NCBI GenBank assembly: GCA_947034885.2
Contig: OX344753.2
Span: 10,850,001 to 10,914,000, forward strand
From: Thuidium tamariscinum
Taxonomy: Eukaryota; Streptophyta; Bryopsida; Hypnales; Thuidiaceae
Direction: 5' to 3'
DNA: 64,000 nucleotides
How positions within the stretch are numbered: position 1 is the stretch's first letter; every line of letters starts with the position of its first letter. Below are positions 37,106 through 49,689 of this stretch, piece after piece. The notes below the pieces were generated by a model. It had not been told where the DNA came from, searched no databases, and saw only the letters and a program-made list of their open reading frames with translations. Position numbers and translations under genes: made by a program.

Positions 37106-40100
37106 TCAAGACCGTTCACCAGCAGTCTTTGGAAGTGTCGCCAAAGACACATAGTCTTGCGCTTGCTCCTCAAGTAACCCCAAGTCTTCCACAAGCCCAT
37201 GGACGATCACGTTTCGATATGACACCGGAGGAGCTAATATTTCAAACTCCCCAGACCTGAATTCCTGCATCTGAGATTCTGAGCATCTGTGGATGGTACC
37301 ATGCCAAAACACCCACATGTGAGAAAAACTGAGAATTCTTTCAATGCTGATATAAGCGCCTGTTTACACCACTGAAAAACTTTGGGTTGGAGCCCAACGA
37401 AATGGAGAGTTTTGATTGTAACTTTGGGTTGATACCATAGCTATTTTCCAATCAAAACATTCCATTTCTTTGGGTTCCAACCCGTATTTTTTGGGTGTAA
37501 ACAGACCCTAAAAACAGAGTGTATTTTGCACTGGGTAGGAAATGGCCAGATGAAGACTTCTAAGGTGACAAATTGCTACATGGAACACTCAAGATAAAGG
37601 ACACAGTTATGAGAAAAGTGAGACTCTTTCAGCTTCCTCTGGTTTTGGCTGATTCCCACATTGACCTACTTCAACCAGTTGTATCCATAGAGTACATGGA
37701 AGAACAAAACATTGTGTCCTCAATACATGCACAAACTATTGAAGTGCATGTGCTGCGAGCAGATAGTATTTGTCCTCCGGTGTACTCTCCGGATACATAT
37801 AATCAAATTAGGTCAAATGTTGGGAAATAGAGTGGCGCACCTTAGAGCTTGTCAAATCACAAGAACAGCATTCAAAGTCCCATCAGTGTATAAACATGAT
37901 ACGTACGTAAAGGTTAAAATTGGAAGACCGTCTTTCTCCCCAAGGTATAGCACGGTTCCATACCAGGACCCCTGTAAGAAATAACAGAATTACAACATGA
38001 GAGTTGGCAAGAAAAATGAATCAATAGTAGACACAAGTTAATTTTTTTTTCAGAAACAAGGCTCTTATACGCATATTACCAGAGATTTCTCACGATGGAA
38101 CCTTCTAGCATATGGAAACCAAACAAAGGCATGAACTTCAAATGTGGTCCATCACCTCTAAAGCCTACATGAAATTTGAAGCGTATCTCAATATTGACAT
38201 TACCTTAAAAATTTCCAACGAATGATGAGGTGTCTTCTTCAACACATTCATGTGTCTCCCGATCCCCCAGTTCTTCTCAACTCTGCCTGGATTTTCTTGA
38301 CTGATGACATCATTAAATTGTTCCATTCTGAAATCATGGGAAAAGGTAGGAGGTAAACAAATTGAACAGTGTGATGCAGTGTGATGCACACACTTCTTGA
38401 CAAAATGGTATCTATAAGAACAGTAACAAAATCACTGGAAACAACTAATAATCAGAAAAAATGAAATTAAAAAAAATTAAACTGACTTTCTGGATATGAA
38501 ACTAAAACAACTGGCACATGAAAAGAAGAAGGAAACAGTCTCACGTAATTTTGTAGGTTCGCACATGTGTGAGAACACCAGGTTCTGGAACAGGGTCAAT
38601 AAATGCAACCCCTCCTGGACCCCACATTCTCGTGCCCTTGTGTCCAAAGAATAAGCGGTTGGGGATGGATAGCCATTCTGAAGCCACAGGAGGTGAGTTA
38701 TCTCTACACCCCAGGCATGACCGTGACATGCCTTCTATCTGCATAGAGACCAACAAATACAAAGTATGCTCCATCATATTCGTTACATTAGCAAAGTTTC
38801 CAAAATATGGTGCATTTGGAAAATCGCTCCCAACTAAAAACTGGAGTGGTTAAAGACGCCCATCTCGAGCTGGAGTGGTATGCAACACTCAAATGAAATC
38901 CTAGATCTATACAATTTCTAGACTTTAGACCCCTGAGAATTTGGAAACGCGGTATCCAATAGGAACTACGGTTACTACACCTAATTTAGATACAGTAAGC
39001 ATTCAGTATAGTTATATTTTTACACTAACCAAGTTCCTTTTTTTTGGTCAAAAATGTTGAGGAGATTTTGATGCAAAATGCATTATTAACATACAGTATG
39101 CAAAAGTTAAAAGGCTTCAAAGTTTGTTGGTAGTTGACCTAAAACAGGCAAAAATTCTGATGTTAGTTCTGTGCATATTCTCAAATTCAATACGTACTCA
39201 CCATCAAAGATCATTTACGGTACCATTTAAGATACCAATTTGAATTAGATGTGGTTCCCTTATAGCAGTTTGAGACTCCCATCTTGACCCAGAGCAGATT
39301 TGTGACACTCATTTGAAACCTGAGATCTATGTTCTTCAAAGATTTAGAGTTAGTTGGGCAACAATAATCCCGCCCACTTGAAAGTCCTTATTTTCAGCAC
39401 TAGAATATCGGATTTTTGACACTAAAATTTGCCTGAGTAAGGAATATGTGTAACAATATCTTTAGAATAACTCTTCTGAACGTAAACAATATGAGAGACC
39501 CAGGCATGGAGTAGATATTATTCAACTTTGAAGTTATGCATACCTTTCCTCCTTCAATGTAACACATGAACCGTGGCTTGTACATGTTAGATCCATAACA
39601 GGCATACCAAATATGGCTGGATTCCGCTATCTCATCACCCACAGGATGTTCTATTGCACTGCTCAAGTCACTTTCCACCTCTACTGCAACTCCATTTAAA
39701 ACATTCTCCTCATCTGCAGTCATAATATTGAGAAGAACACTAATAGCTCAAATAAACTATACACGTAAAGAATTTTGTAGTACAATGCAATTTCTTCTGT
39801 CCAATTTCAAAGGACTTTGAAAAGTGAGAACATTATCTGTCAAAGAAGTATTAGAGCTTAAATAGTGTTTTCATCAAATCATTAGATTATAAACAGGTGG
39901 ATACAAGATCATTGGTGCAGTAAAGAATCGCTTGAAATAAAGTGGACACCATTATATAAACTTGAAAGTGAGCAGTCGACTTGAACTTCAAACAATGGAC
40001 AAGTTTTAGCATTAGCAAAATGGGTCTACTGGACAGGAATGCTACCCAAGACGGTGGCCTTCACAAATTCAGAGAAAATCACGTCTCATTATCTCACCAG

Positions 40101-41211
40101 CAGGAATCAATACCAAAAAAACAAATGAAACTAATTGACATGCATCACAAACTGATAAATTGCAAAGTCTTTCTTCAACCGACTGACCTAAACTATTATC
40201 ACCCAAAATCGCCAGTGTCCCAAAGTTGCCACCCTAAAATTTAGTAGACAATGGTTGCAATTAAGCTAAATCGAGTACTAAACTTAGCCCCCATGACATG
40301 CTTGTTCAGAAAATTGGGGATAAGTGTACATTATGCAACTTACCAAAAGGGTAAGTGTACATTTCAATTTTGCATACTTGGGGGTAATGGCTTCCCGGGT
40401 GCCCTGTTTACACCTCGAAATCTGTTTAAGATTACCGACCAATAACGAACTTTGAACCTTATAACATTTGCCAAATCATGTCCAAAGAAACACATTGACA
40501 GAATTCTCTCATTTGTTAACAAGAGCATCAATAGAAATTTCAACAGTCCAATGACAGGAAACTAAGCTCAGTCCTAAAAGTGACAATGTTGGGTGTCCCT
40601 ATTTATAACATACATGATGGTGATAATTCAGATGGTAATAATTTACTGCAAAAACTTTAAAATTGCCTATTTCTAAGCTCCCTTGAAGACGCACTACTGA
40701 CCTGCAAACGATGATGAATCCACTCCAGACTGGTGAAGGATAACATCGATATCCTTGGGTTCTATCTCCTTCATTTCAAGGTGGTCATCTCCTGAAACTC
40801 CACTAGCAGGATGCAGCAACTCTTGAGTTACCGGCGAGCTCCCATCCCATTTCGACAGAAGCTCATCAAGGTCCGCGATGGGTGTAACAGCAGGTTGCGA
40901 AGCCAGCTGCTCATGACCGTCATTGTCCATACTTCCTAATTGCTCCCTGAAATCTTCCTGCAAATTGGAAAAGAAGAGATCAGTTTACAGCCAGCCAACA
41001 ATGAACTAGACAACGAAACCGCAAATGTTTCAACCTACAGACAAACACATCACGTTAAACCTGCAGACTTCTTAAGCTCATGACATGTGCATTTCTGAAA
41101 TTGTCCAGATACAATTGTATCAGTAGTTTCAACAATGGCGTGACGCCCTAAAAAGGAGGTTTCAGGGTCAAAAGCTGCGGGCCATGCGATTCTGACTACC
41201 TCACATCCCAT
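37106..41211 (-). CDS. Gamma-glutamylcyclotransferase-fold (GGCT-like) protein
   Basis: Seven exons: 41211-41113 (tentative), 40957-40702, 39713-39544, 38738-38545, 38327-38204, 37971-37907 and 37286-37106; 362 aa. Introns are GT-AG and phases agree. Residues 1-118 are an acidic, low-complexity leader. The GGCT-like domain starts at WYACYGSNM (154-162), the loop that binds the gamma-glutamyl group in this fold. It continues through PPVASEWLSIPNRLFFG, WGPGGVAFIDP, TMEQFNDVISQEN and GSWYGTVLYLG to MQEFRSGEFEILAPP and a C-terminal VIVHGLVEDLGL motif. Similar plant proteins exist; some are labelled histone deacetylase-like in databases, which I cannot check. Substrate unknown. The first exon boundary (donor ATT|GTATCT) is the weakest; initiation at an ATG in exon 2 is the alternative. 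The exon upstream carries AAACCCTAA, a telo-box-like leader motif. A Tourist MITE lies in the last intron. Confidence 0.8.
37356..37508. mobile_element. Tourist-like MITE inside the last GGCT intron, copy 2
   Basis: 153 bp with TAA on both sides (37353-37355, 37509-37511). Ends are GCGCCTGTTTACACC and, read inward, GGGTCTGTTTACACC, with about 60 bp of inverted similarity (GGGTTGGA.CCCAA.GAAATGGA). TTA/TAA duplications mark the PIF/Harbinger superfamily. It lies between exon 6 and exon 7 of the GGCT gene without disturbing splice sites. Confidence 0.8.
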
Positions 41212-41900
41212 AGAGCTGAAGGCTTTAGGGTTTAGACTTAAAAATACCCCAGGCGGAGTTCTCAACGTCCCCAGAACCGTCGACGTCCAATCTTGAGAAC
41301 GGGCCCACTCGACGACTTCCAATACGCTCAAAGTGAAGTAAAGGTAGGCATCCGCCTGGCTAAGACGTCGTCATAACCGATGCGCAACAAAAATTAGTGA
41401 CCGACGCCCGAAACTTTTCAAGAAACTGTGCAACTGAATCCATGACCATGTCAGGAACACCAAATTTGATTGCCACCTCCCCCAAATGCAAAAAAACATT
41501 TCGAACACCAAATTGAAATTCCAAAGGACGAGAACCGGCCAAAGCGCTTTGATATGAACGGCACCCAGGTGAGGAAAGACAAGACTGGACCTGATTCAAT
41601 TGACGAATAGCCCGCAACAGAATGTGGTAACAATCTTCTCATGAAAACACTGAACAGGAACTTGGGTAGCCGAGGAATTGCAGCAATTTTGCAAGAATTT
41701 GCAGCATTCAGGTGATAACATCCGCACTGCTATGCGAATTGGGATTCCAGAAAGGGCATGCCACTCGACTTTGTATTCTCTTGTGTTGTACTCCATATTG
41801 CTTCGAAGGATCTGCCGCCACGTCCACCAAACCACTTCGCAGTTTCCAATAACATTATCATTAAGGTGGAAACACGTGTAACTGTCAAAACAAGCAATTC
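41212..41900. other. GGCT promoter side and unassigned frames
   Basis: Moderately GC-rich. Minus-strand frames (for example 41617-41360) have protein-like composition (FGVPDMVMDSVAQFLEKFRA) but no recognised family, and plus-strand frames overlap them. It could be promoter and leader of the GGCT gene or a remnant of a second gene. Confidence 0.35.
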
Positions 41901-41913
41901 AGATTTCAGATTA

Positions 41914-42234
41914 AGGTAAGAGGTCCTATAATGGACCATCTAAGGGCTGAAACAGAATTTCAGGGAGGTAAAACTTCTAGAAATATTTTTCAGTAGATTT
42001 TCCTTGAAAGACAAGTAGAATTGACATTTAACCCAAGTCGTTTCTTATTTTTTTGAGCTTTTTTGAATTAGTTATCAAATTTTGAAAGGACATAGGGCTC
42101 TAAAATGGTGCCCTAGCTAAAATATACACTGCCGGTACAATGCTGAAGGCTATGAAAAAGCAACATGTACAAGTACTGTACATTTAAGATATGGCACCAT
42201 TTTAGAACCCGCTTCATGTAAGAGCCTTCTACCT
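41914..42234. mobile_element. TA-flanked MITE, AGGTA(A/G)GAGG family, copy B
   Basis: 321 bp, TA on both sides (41912-41913, 42235-42236). Ends AGGTAAGAGGTCC and, inward, AGGTAGAAGGCTC. Collinear with 9326-9652 throughout. It lies upstream of the GGCT gene. Confidence 0.78.
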
Positions 42235-42236
42235 TA

Positions 42237-45225
42237 CTTGGAACCACGTACCTTTTCTTGATAGAATTTTTTTTTGTAATATTAGCAATTGAAAATCACA
42301 AAATTTTAAAAAATTAGAATTTTTGGATAAAATGTGTAATTTCTATGAATTTTCAAAGTAGAAGTCTATGGGCCATTAATTTAAAATTGTCACATACGGT
42401 GGAAACACCCAAAACTGTCCAAATAAGGAATTTAGCATAGTTGGAGGCATCTTTTTCTAAAGAATAATATTATTCTAGTATTAGCAAGAAAAATTCATGA
42501 ATATTAAAAAATATGTATAGATTTTTTGGATGCTATATGTAATTTCTATGATTTCTCAAAGTGTTGGCTCCCTAGACCATTAAAATTGTTCAATAGATGC
42601 CTCCAAATCTAAACATTGCAAAAATCAATAGTAAGCCAATCACATTATGGTATGTGTCCTTAATATGTGTCAGCAAATTAGAGTAAAGCATTTGGCAAAC
42701 ACATTAACTGTAGTTTAGGGATGATTTTGGATGAGTCTAGGGTCTACTATAAGGTATAGAGATGGTTTTGGGTGTTTCTCCCTTAAATTGGAACAATTGA
42801 ATAACACTTCAAAGTATATTTGTTAGAAATGAGTACAAGGATGGTTTTAAATGTTTTCACCTTAACCAATGCAGATTTCTTTTTGTTCCCCCTAGAAGCC
42901 CTAAGCATTGCAACTTTCTAATTAATCAATGATACTAGCATTGCAACTTTCCTAGTTAACCAATGATTTTTTGCAAATGAAACTAAATTCACTATATGGA
43001 TTCATAGAAGGATTATTCCAATCCCCAAGAGGAGAAGGTTTAGGTTGGTCAACAATGTGAAGTTAATTACCTTGTAAATTTCACAATGTAGCAAGGTTGA
43101 GGATTTAGAAGGGATAAGAGTATATCTAGAGGTATTGCTTTTAAACCTATTCTTGTATATTTTGAGATGAAAAGTGAAAACTAAATGCATGAATTTATTC
43201 AAATATTCACTTTGGAATGATAAAAATTGCAATTTTGTCATTGATTTGCAATTCTTTTGAATGTCAGCTTATTCATTTCAAAACATTCCATTGATAGCAT
43301 CAATGGTGAGGTTGTTTTTACTCTTACATTCACACTAGCAAACTTAGCATTGGTATGTTGGAAGTTAAAATATGGAATTGCACAAGTAGGGTACAAAAGT
43401 GATTCATTCTCATAATCTTGGACACAATATTTTGCTTGACTACACTTTTGATTGACTATTAGAGATGCTCTTTATCTCTTGCATAAGTCAAAATAGTCAC
43501 TCTAACTATGTAATTTTAAGTAGTGTAAAGTTAGTACAAATATAAATAGAGAGAAAATCACATGTCATTTAGAAATTGAATTTCTTTTTATCGATTGTTG
43601 AGAATTTCAAAGTGACTTTTTGTAGGAAAAGTGGGAAAAAAATCATGTCAAATATAAATTTTGCTTGAAAAATCTTATCATGGGCATATATTATAGGATA
43701 GGAGGTCGTAGTACAAACCAAATTTCATTCACTAATTCAAAAAAAAATTAGACCATGTTTATTGGCTTAAAGTTCAAATTGCAATAAAATACTTATTCTA
43801 AGAACACTTCCATATATTCAAACTAGAGTAGAAATTAGACTTGATAGCTTTCATTTCATAAGTTGGATTTACATTTGAAGAAAATTATTTTTATGGCCAA
43901 AATTCACATCAAGAACAAAAAGCTTGAAGTTATTAAATATCCTAAAATGAAATGTTTTAGATTTGTGATATATGGATAAAGAATCAAAGATTCTACTTTG
44001 TAAGAAGCCATAAAGAAGGTCCATTTGTATATTGTCTTTGAGTGGATAGTGAGGGACATGTTCCACCCACCCAAAAGATAGTGTACCAAGAAAACATTTG
44101 CATTTTAAAGTTCCCCTAGCCCCCCCTTGGGTATTAGTAATTAATTTAAATTTTATGTTTTAAATTCAGTACACACCACCCCCTCTTTATAATTTTGACA
44201 AGTAGTTGAGAAGACAAACAATATGGGACAATATCTGCTTCCATATTCATATCTGCTCCTATATTTGTAACTATATTTGGTAGTTTGTATTGATACTGTA
44301 TCTGTTCCCATATTCATATTTGATCCCATATTTGTAACCATATTTAGTATTCTATATTCATATCATATCCGTGTCCATACTTTTTTTAATGAGATCAACA
44401 ATTGTAGATGTCAACCACCTGCTACATCAACAACCTTCCATTTTTCTCTTCAAAAAGATTGATGGCAAGGAAGGGGCTTTTTTTTTATCAATGGTTGTGC
44501 TTATTCAAGGAGGGGGGGTTGGGGGCCAAGATTGCCTGCATCTTTTGCAAGGATTGTCAATACACAAGGGCATTTTGGAAGACATAGTTGCCCAACCTAT
44601 ATAATTTACAATATTAACTTTCAACTAACCATAAGGTTCTTTGTATACAAAAGCAAACAGAAACTACATAATTATTAATGTATTTAAAAAAATCATTTGA
44701 CAAATTCTAATGTTGATTGCGCACTTCTCATTCCAAAAACCCCTCAAGTATACAATCTTGGCTATTAATAAGGTCCTCATTTGAAAAAGATTATCCTATA
44801 TTAGAATATTCACTTCACCTCATTAAATAGGGCTATTGGTTTCACATAAGATAGAAGTGGCAATTACCAACCATGTCTAATTACTAACCTATAAAGGAGC
44901 AATATTCACAATCAAGGCCAAAATACATTTCCAACTAGAGCTTGAATTGTATGTTTTTGTTCCTTTTCAAAGTTGCCACTAATAAGGTGATGATACATAT
45001 CGAAATTAGTGAGCGGAAGAAGTGAGCGGAAAACAACTACGAAATGATCAAAGTTGGAAGACTTTGGACATTGGATACTAGTGAAATGCACTTTTTGCTT
45101 TCCAAAATTCACTAAAAATACAATTTGGGGAATAAAATTCCAAAAAGTTTAGTATTTCCATATTTCTTATCTTCCTACATGGGAAAAATGTCCACCACCT
45201 CATATTGTGCACCATCTACTCTATA
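42237..45225. other. AT-rich intergenic, no gene seen
   Basis: No supported coding region. Around 44220-44380 there is a decayed tandem array built on a CCATATTCATATCTG-like motif of about 20-35 bp. At 44514-44537 a G-rich run (GGGGGGGTTGGGGG) stands out. Confidence 0.55.
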
Positions 45226-45230
45226 ATCAC

Positions 45231-45478
45231 TTAACCCCTAAGCGACACAAACCAAATAGCTCTGAAGACAGGACCATTCTAAAAAAGCAACATAATTTGA
45301 ATCTGAATTGATTATTGCATTCCTCACCATGCAGATCTATAGCCAACAACCTCATCAATCTAGACTCATTTCTTTGGAGGAAATCCATCGTACGGATGCA
45401 TACATTATAAGGTTTGATGAACCCAGTCTCCCACAATCAAAGGTTTGAAAAACATCCCCTCTGACGTTCAAGGATTAA
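45231..45478. mobile_element. Short TTAA (piggyBac-like) element
   Basis: 248 bp from TTAACCCCTAAGCGACAC to, read inward, TTAATCCTTGAACGTC. Ends are of the CCCCT type with mismatches. The interior is GC-richer than its surroundings and unlike the other families. Boundaries rest on the two ends only. Confidence 0.45.
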
Positions 45479-45533
45479 TTGATTGGTTACTAGTGCCTCG
45501 ACCTTAATTAATTTGGTTACTTCTCTTGCAGAA

Positions 45534-45784
45534 CCAACAATGCTAATATGTAAGCATGAAAGTGTGAGCATGTGAACCTTGAGCATATATAAATATGTAT
45601 CATGCAATCATTGAAGGTGTTTATAATATAAACACCTATGACATAGGTACTTATAACATACATACGCTATTAACATAAAAAGTTATTATAATATAGACAC
45701 TTATATCATAGGTATATAATCTTCTAAACTCATAGGCGCACACTTTCATGCTCACACTTTTATACTCACGTAATAACAACCCTC
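45534..45784. mobile_element. Mutator-like MITE, copy 4
   Basis: 251 bp, flanked by CTTGCAGAA and CTTGCATAA (8 of 9 identical; 45525-45533, 45785-45793). Ends TGCTAATATGTAAGCATG and, inward, GTTATTACGTGAGTATAAAAG. It is slightly longer than the others because of an extra repeat of the TCACACTTT motif at the right end. Confidence 0.75.
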
Positions 45785-46111
45785 CTTGCATAACACAATT
45801 TGAAACTATATTAGTCTATGATTCCCCACCAAAAAATTCCATATTCATTTGCAGGGCACATTCTTTTGCACAATCATCGCATTACACAGGTCCACCCGCA
45901 TAATTGAGCATCATTGAGTAAGTACGGATTCTTTATCTGGAAACGTTTCCGTTGATTGAATCTTTATCATCTCTTTCCCTTGTCGTCGAGAATTACGCAC
46001 AGAACTGTGTCTCCTTGTGCAGTAGGACTCCACCTCCTCGTCGAAACATTTTTCTGCGCAATTCCAGCATTGCCCTGTACGAAGTCCACCTTTCTGTAGG
46101 AAGTGAGAAGA

Positions 46112-47405
46112 CGGTGGACAAGGCGTGCGCACAGAAATGGCCGGAGAGACAGATTGATATCGGCAAGAGTATGGATTAACCTGCAAGGGTTTCAATTTGC
46201 GCGTGGCAATGCAAAACATTTTGTCACAGCAACGAGTAAGGAGACAATGCACGCCAGTTTCTCTTCCTAAAAAACATGTGGGCCTCTACTTACGCGCAAT
46301 CCGCATCTTTCAGCTTGCCAATCCTCCGCATCGAAATGACCACGACGAAGCTATGGGAGAATGAAACCTCACAGTCATCAGAGGTCCGAAACAAGGCGTC
46401 AGGCTTTGAAATCGCGAAGGTGATAAAAAAGCGATGCGCACAGAGGATATCGGAGGAGAGAAAGATTGGTAGGGACGAACACGGATTAGGCTGCAAGGGT
46501 TTCAATTTGCACGAGGAAAGGCAAAACATTTTGTCACAGCAACGTTGATGAACAAGGAGCAAGGAGACAATGCACGCCAGTTTCTCTTCCTAAAAAACAT
46601 GTGGGCCTCTACTTACGCGCAATCCGCATCTTTCAGCTTGCTAAACCTCCGCATCGAAGTGACCAAGACGAAGCTATGGGAGGATGAAACCTCTCAGTCA
46701 TCAGAGGTCCGAAACAAGGCGTCAGGCTTTGAAATCGCGAAGGTGATAAAAAAGCGATGCGCACAGAGGTTATCGGAGGAGAGAGATTGGTAGGGACGAA
46801 CACGGATTAGGCTGCAAGGGTTTCAATAGCGGATGGAAATGCACATTCTGTAGCAGAAATATCGGTGGCTATGGAGAAAGACTATATTGCGCGTCTCTTT
46901 CTCTTCCTTATAAAAGTCTAGGTCTCCACTAACGAGCTCAGCCTGCCAATTTTCCACTTCAAATCAGCAAGACGGGGCTACGAGGGAATTCAACCTCAAA
47001 ATCACCAGAGCTCCGAAACAAGACTCCAGGCTTTGAAGGTGCGAAGCCATGCACACAGAAGAAATTGGTGGAGAGACAGACTGTCAGGGCATGAAAACGA
47101 ATAAGGCTGCAAGGGTTCCAATTTGCGCATGGAAATGCAACTATTCTGTCACAACAACTTTGGTGGCCAAGGGTTCCAATTTGCGCATGGAAATGCAAAC
47201 ATTCTGTCACAACAACTTTGGTGGCCAAGGAGCAAATATATATTGGGGGTCTGTTTCTCTTCTTTACAAAAATCTAGGTCTCTATTTGCGCGCAATCCGC
47301 ATCACCAATTTTCCACTTCAAAATCATCAAGACGGGGCACCAGGGAACTTCAACCTCAAGATCATCAGAGCTCCGAAACAAGGCGCCATCAATTGAAGGT
47401 GCGAA
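46112..47405. repeat. Tandem array of about 0.32-kb units
   Basis: Four imperfect units, marked by the phrase TTTCTCTTC at about 46258, 46581, 46908 and 47254, with a partial unit before them. Each unit holds the pyrimidine tract, a TATAAAAG-like variant (clearest at 46918), GCGCAATCCGCATC, a stretch AAACAAGGCGTCAGGCTTTG and GGCTGCAAGGGTTTCAATTTGCG. Units 1 and 2 are nearly identical; units 3 and 4 are more diverged. Within unit 3 a 58-bp segment is duplicated exactly in tandem (47111-47168, 47169-47226) with two differences. Frames run across the units on both strands but none is preserved in all units, so coding is doubtful. A duplicated promoter plus first exon is one possible explanation. 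Confidence 0.75.
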
Positions 47406-48460
47406 CGCCCTGGCAGCACTACACTTGCAGCAAACGCCCGTCACCCGTAATGCAACTCGATGTCATTTGCGAACAGTGGCAATCGTAACGTTAATGCAAG
47501 TGGCAAACATTGATAGTTTTCTTCCTTGCAGAAGGGAACTATTCCACCCGAAGTTCAGCGACCGCCGTGAGCATGAGAAGCTTCCGTCAGGACCTTGTCC
47601 ACCATATCCTAATAAAGCTATTCCAGAAATTGATGAGAAACAGGCAGAACCACCTTGGAAATACTACGGTGTCTTTCAACACAAACATGTAGGAGTACAA
47701 ATTAAGCGAGAGGTCAGTGGCCACTCGCACAATCCTCTGTCTGGCGGACTCATCAGCCATCTCTAAAAAGACCACAATGGGCTCACTCAAATCACAAGGA
47801 AAATGAGAGCAACAGGTTTCCTTGGCCAAACTCGACGGTGAGGGAAAGGATAACAAAAACCTGACAGACGTTGATTGCAAAGGGAGAAGAGCCAGGTGGC
47901 TGCACTGGCGTTGCCGACATTGATCCCGTAACTTGAGTCGCTAAAACATTCAGCTTCTGTAATTTACAGAATTCAAACTTGGCACTCCATTGTGGGTTCC
48001 GTAGCTTCAATTTTGTACCTATGAAATTTCTGAGTAGAATTTAAGCAAAATATTGAAACGTTGAAGACCGTTGGTTGCAGAGATGGAGTAGCCCGTCGAT
48101 TCTTCAGCAAACATAGACTAGCAGTTGATCTTGATCTTTGCTCTCGAGTGACTTGTTAGCCCGACTATCCTTGAAGTTAGTGGGTGCCCTAATTTCCAAA
48201 CACTTGACTGCCTGGCTAAATCCCGAGACGTTGGGTCTGGAGGCGCCTTGTTTCTACTTGCGGGGATTTGCTGTTACTTCGATGGCTATGGCGTTTCTTC
48301 AAGAACCGTTATTGCATCTCTTCACTCGCACTAAGCCCCGACACAATTTTGAAGAGGGAGTCCAATTCGTGCTTGCAATCTTCTCCGCGAACGACCTGCT
48401 CCACATTTTTGCTCAGACGGTGCCATTCTTTGCTTTCAAGTAGATCATTACATTGTGCAA
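47406..48460. other. Coding-looking but unassigned region
   Basis: Several short stretches look like exons. On plus, 47533-47713 follows a TTCCTTGCAG acceptor and ends before GTCAGTGG, and encodes a Pro/Lys-rich stretch ending in KYYGVFQHKHVGVQIKRE. On minus, about 47871-47714 contains EMADESARQRIVRVATDLSL. On minus, 48450-48309 contains ESKEWHRLSKNVEQVVRGED and ends at a stop. They do not join into one gene and I recognise none. The right boundary is the TTAA element at 48461, so a minus-strand gene may have been cut off from its upstream part. Confidence 0.4.
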
Positions 48461-49388
48461 TTAACCCTTCATCATGTGGCAGTTCAATTCGAAGCTGTAA
48501 CTTTTGCATTCAGTAAAACTTGTTGGAAAATGTGGGCTCTCTCTTCTAGGTTGTGTAGTAAAATTTTCAGATTGATCTAAGACTTACTGATTTTTTGAAA
48601 GCCAATTGAAGTTTAGAGTTTTAATTTGAGTTCACCAAACTGCATTTCATGGCTATAACTTTGGGGGCTTGTATCTCCTTCATTCAATGTTTGTTTTCAG
48701 TAAAAATTTGTTGAATTATATTCTTCTAAAAGTCTAATTATTGTGGTAAAATTTTCATGGCAATCCAAGTTGTTTGGAATGTTTGTGAGCAATTCAAAGA
48801 TAAAAAATTTGACATTTTTGGATTACAATGAACTTTGGTGGCTTATTTCTACTTCATACATTGTTTGTTTCCAATAGTTTTTTTTTGAAAAAGTTGTGAA
48901 TATTAGTCTAGTTCTTGTGGCAAAAATTTCATATCAATCCAAGAATTTATAAGTGACTAAGAAGCATTTTAGTAGAGGGAGGTTTAGCTATAGATGTGTT
49001 TTTTACAACTTTTTTGGGGACATTTTGAAACAATTCTACAAACACAATGAGTCAATTAAATAATATTTTCTTTTATCAATGTCTTGGTATACAATCTTTG
49101 AATCACTTTATAGTTCAAACTTTTTTCATTTGAATAGGTTTAGAAATTAAATTTCACCTCCAAATGTGTTTTTAGGAAAAATTTAACATCTTTTTTCAAC
49201 ACTAATAGATTATAATCTTACAATTTATGTGGCTAAATGACTCCAAATTTGATTGATGTCATCTGCAACACACACTACAAGATTGTACGGTAGAAATTTT
49301 CATACCTCAATGACATTTAGACTCATAACACTTGAAAAGGAAAGATGCTTGTAGACATTAAGATGCTTTAGGCAAAGTTAAGGGTTAA
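48461..49388. mobile_element. TTAA (piggyBac-like) element, family 4, intact-length copy
   Basis: 928 bp between TTAA at 48461-48464 and 49385-49388. Ends TTAACCCTTCATCATG and, inward, TTAACCCTTAACTTTGCC. It matches the split element at 20715-22390 in reverse complement and provides the empty site for the 733-bp insertion there. Non-coding. Confidence 0.78.
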
Positions 49389-49689
49389 TGAAATACATAT
49401 ATTAACTTTATATAGAGTTTTGAAGAAATCTTTTGATATAAGAACAATTTTTGTTGTAATCAAAATAATTACCAAACAAATTATGTTTAAGCTCATTCAA
49501 AATGAATTCAATCATGTTTTGCATAAGAATGGCAATGAATCTAATGAGGGATGGCATGAATAGGCGTCACAAGCATTTTTTTTGGTGCTTCTAAGATCCC
49601 AATTCTAAAATAGTACTTGATGTAACAATCAATTCTATTGAATTTTAGATCTTTTATACAATTTCAAATTGAAGGTTGTACACTAAGAC

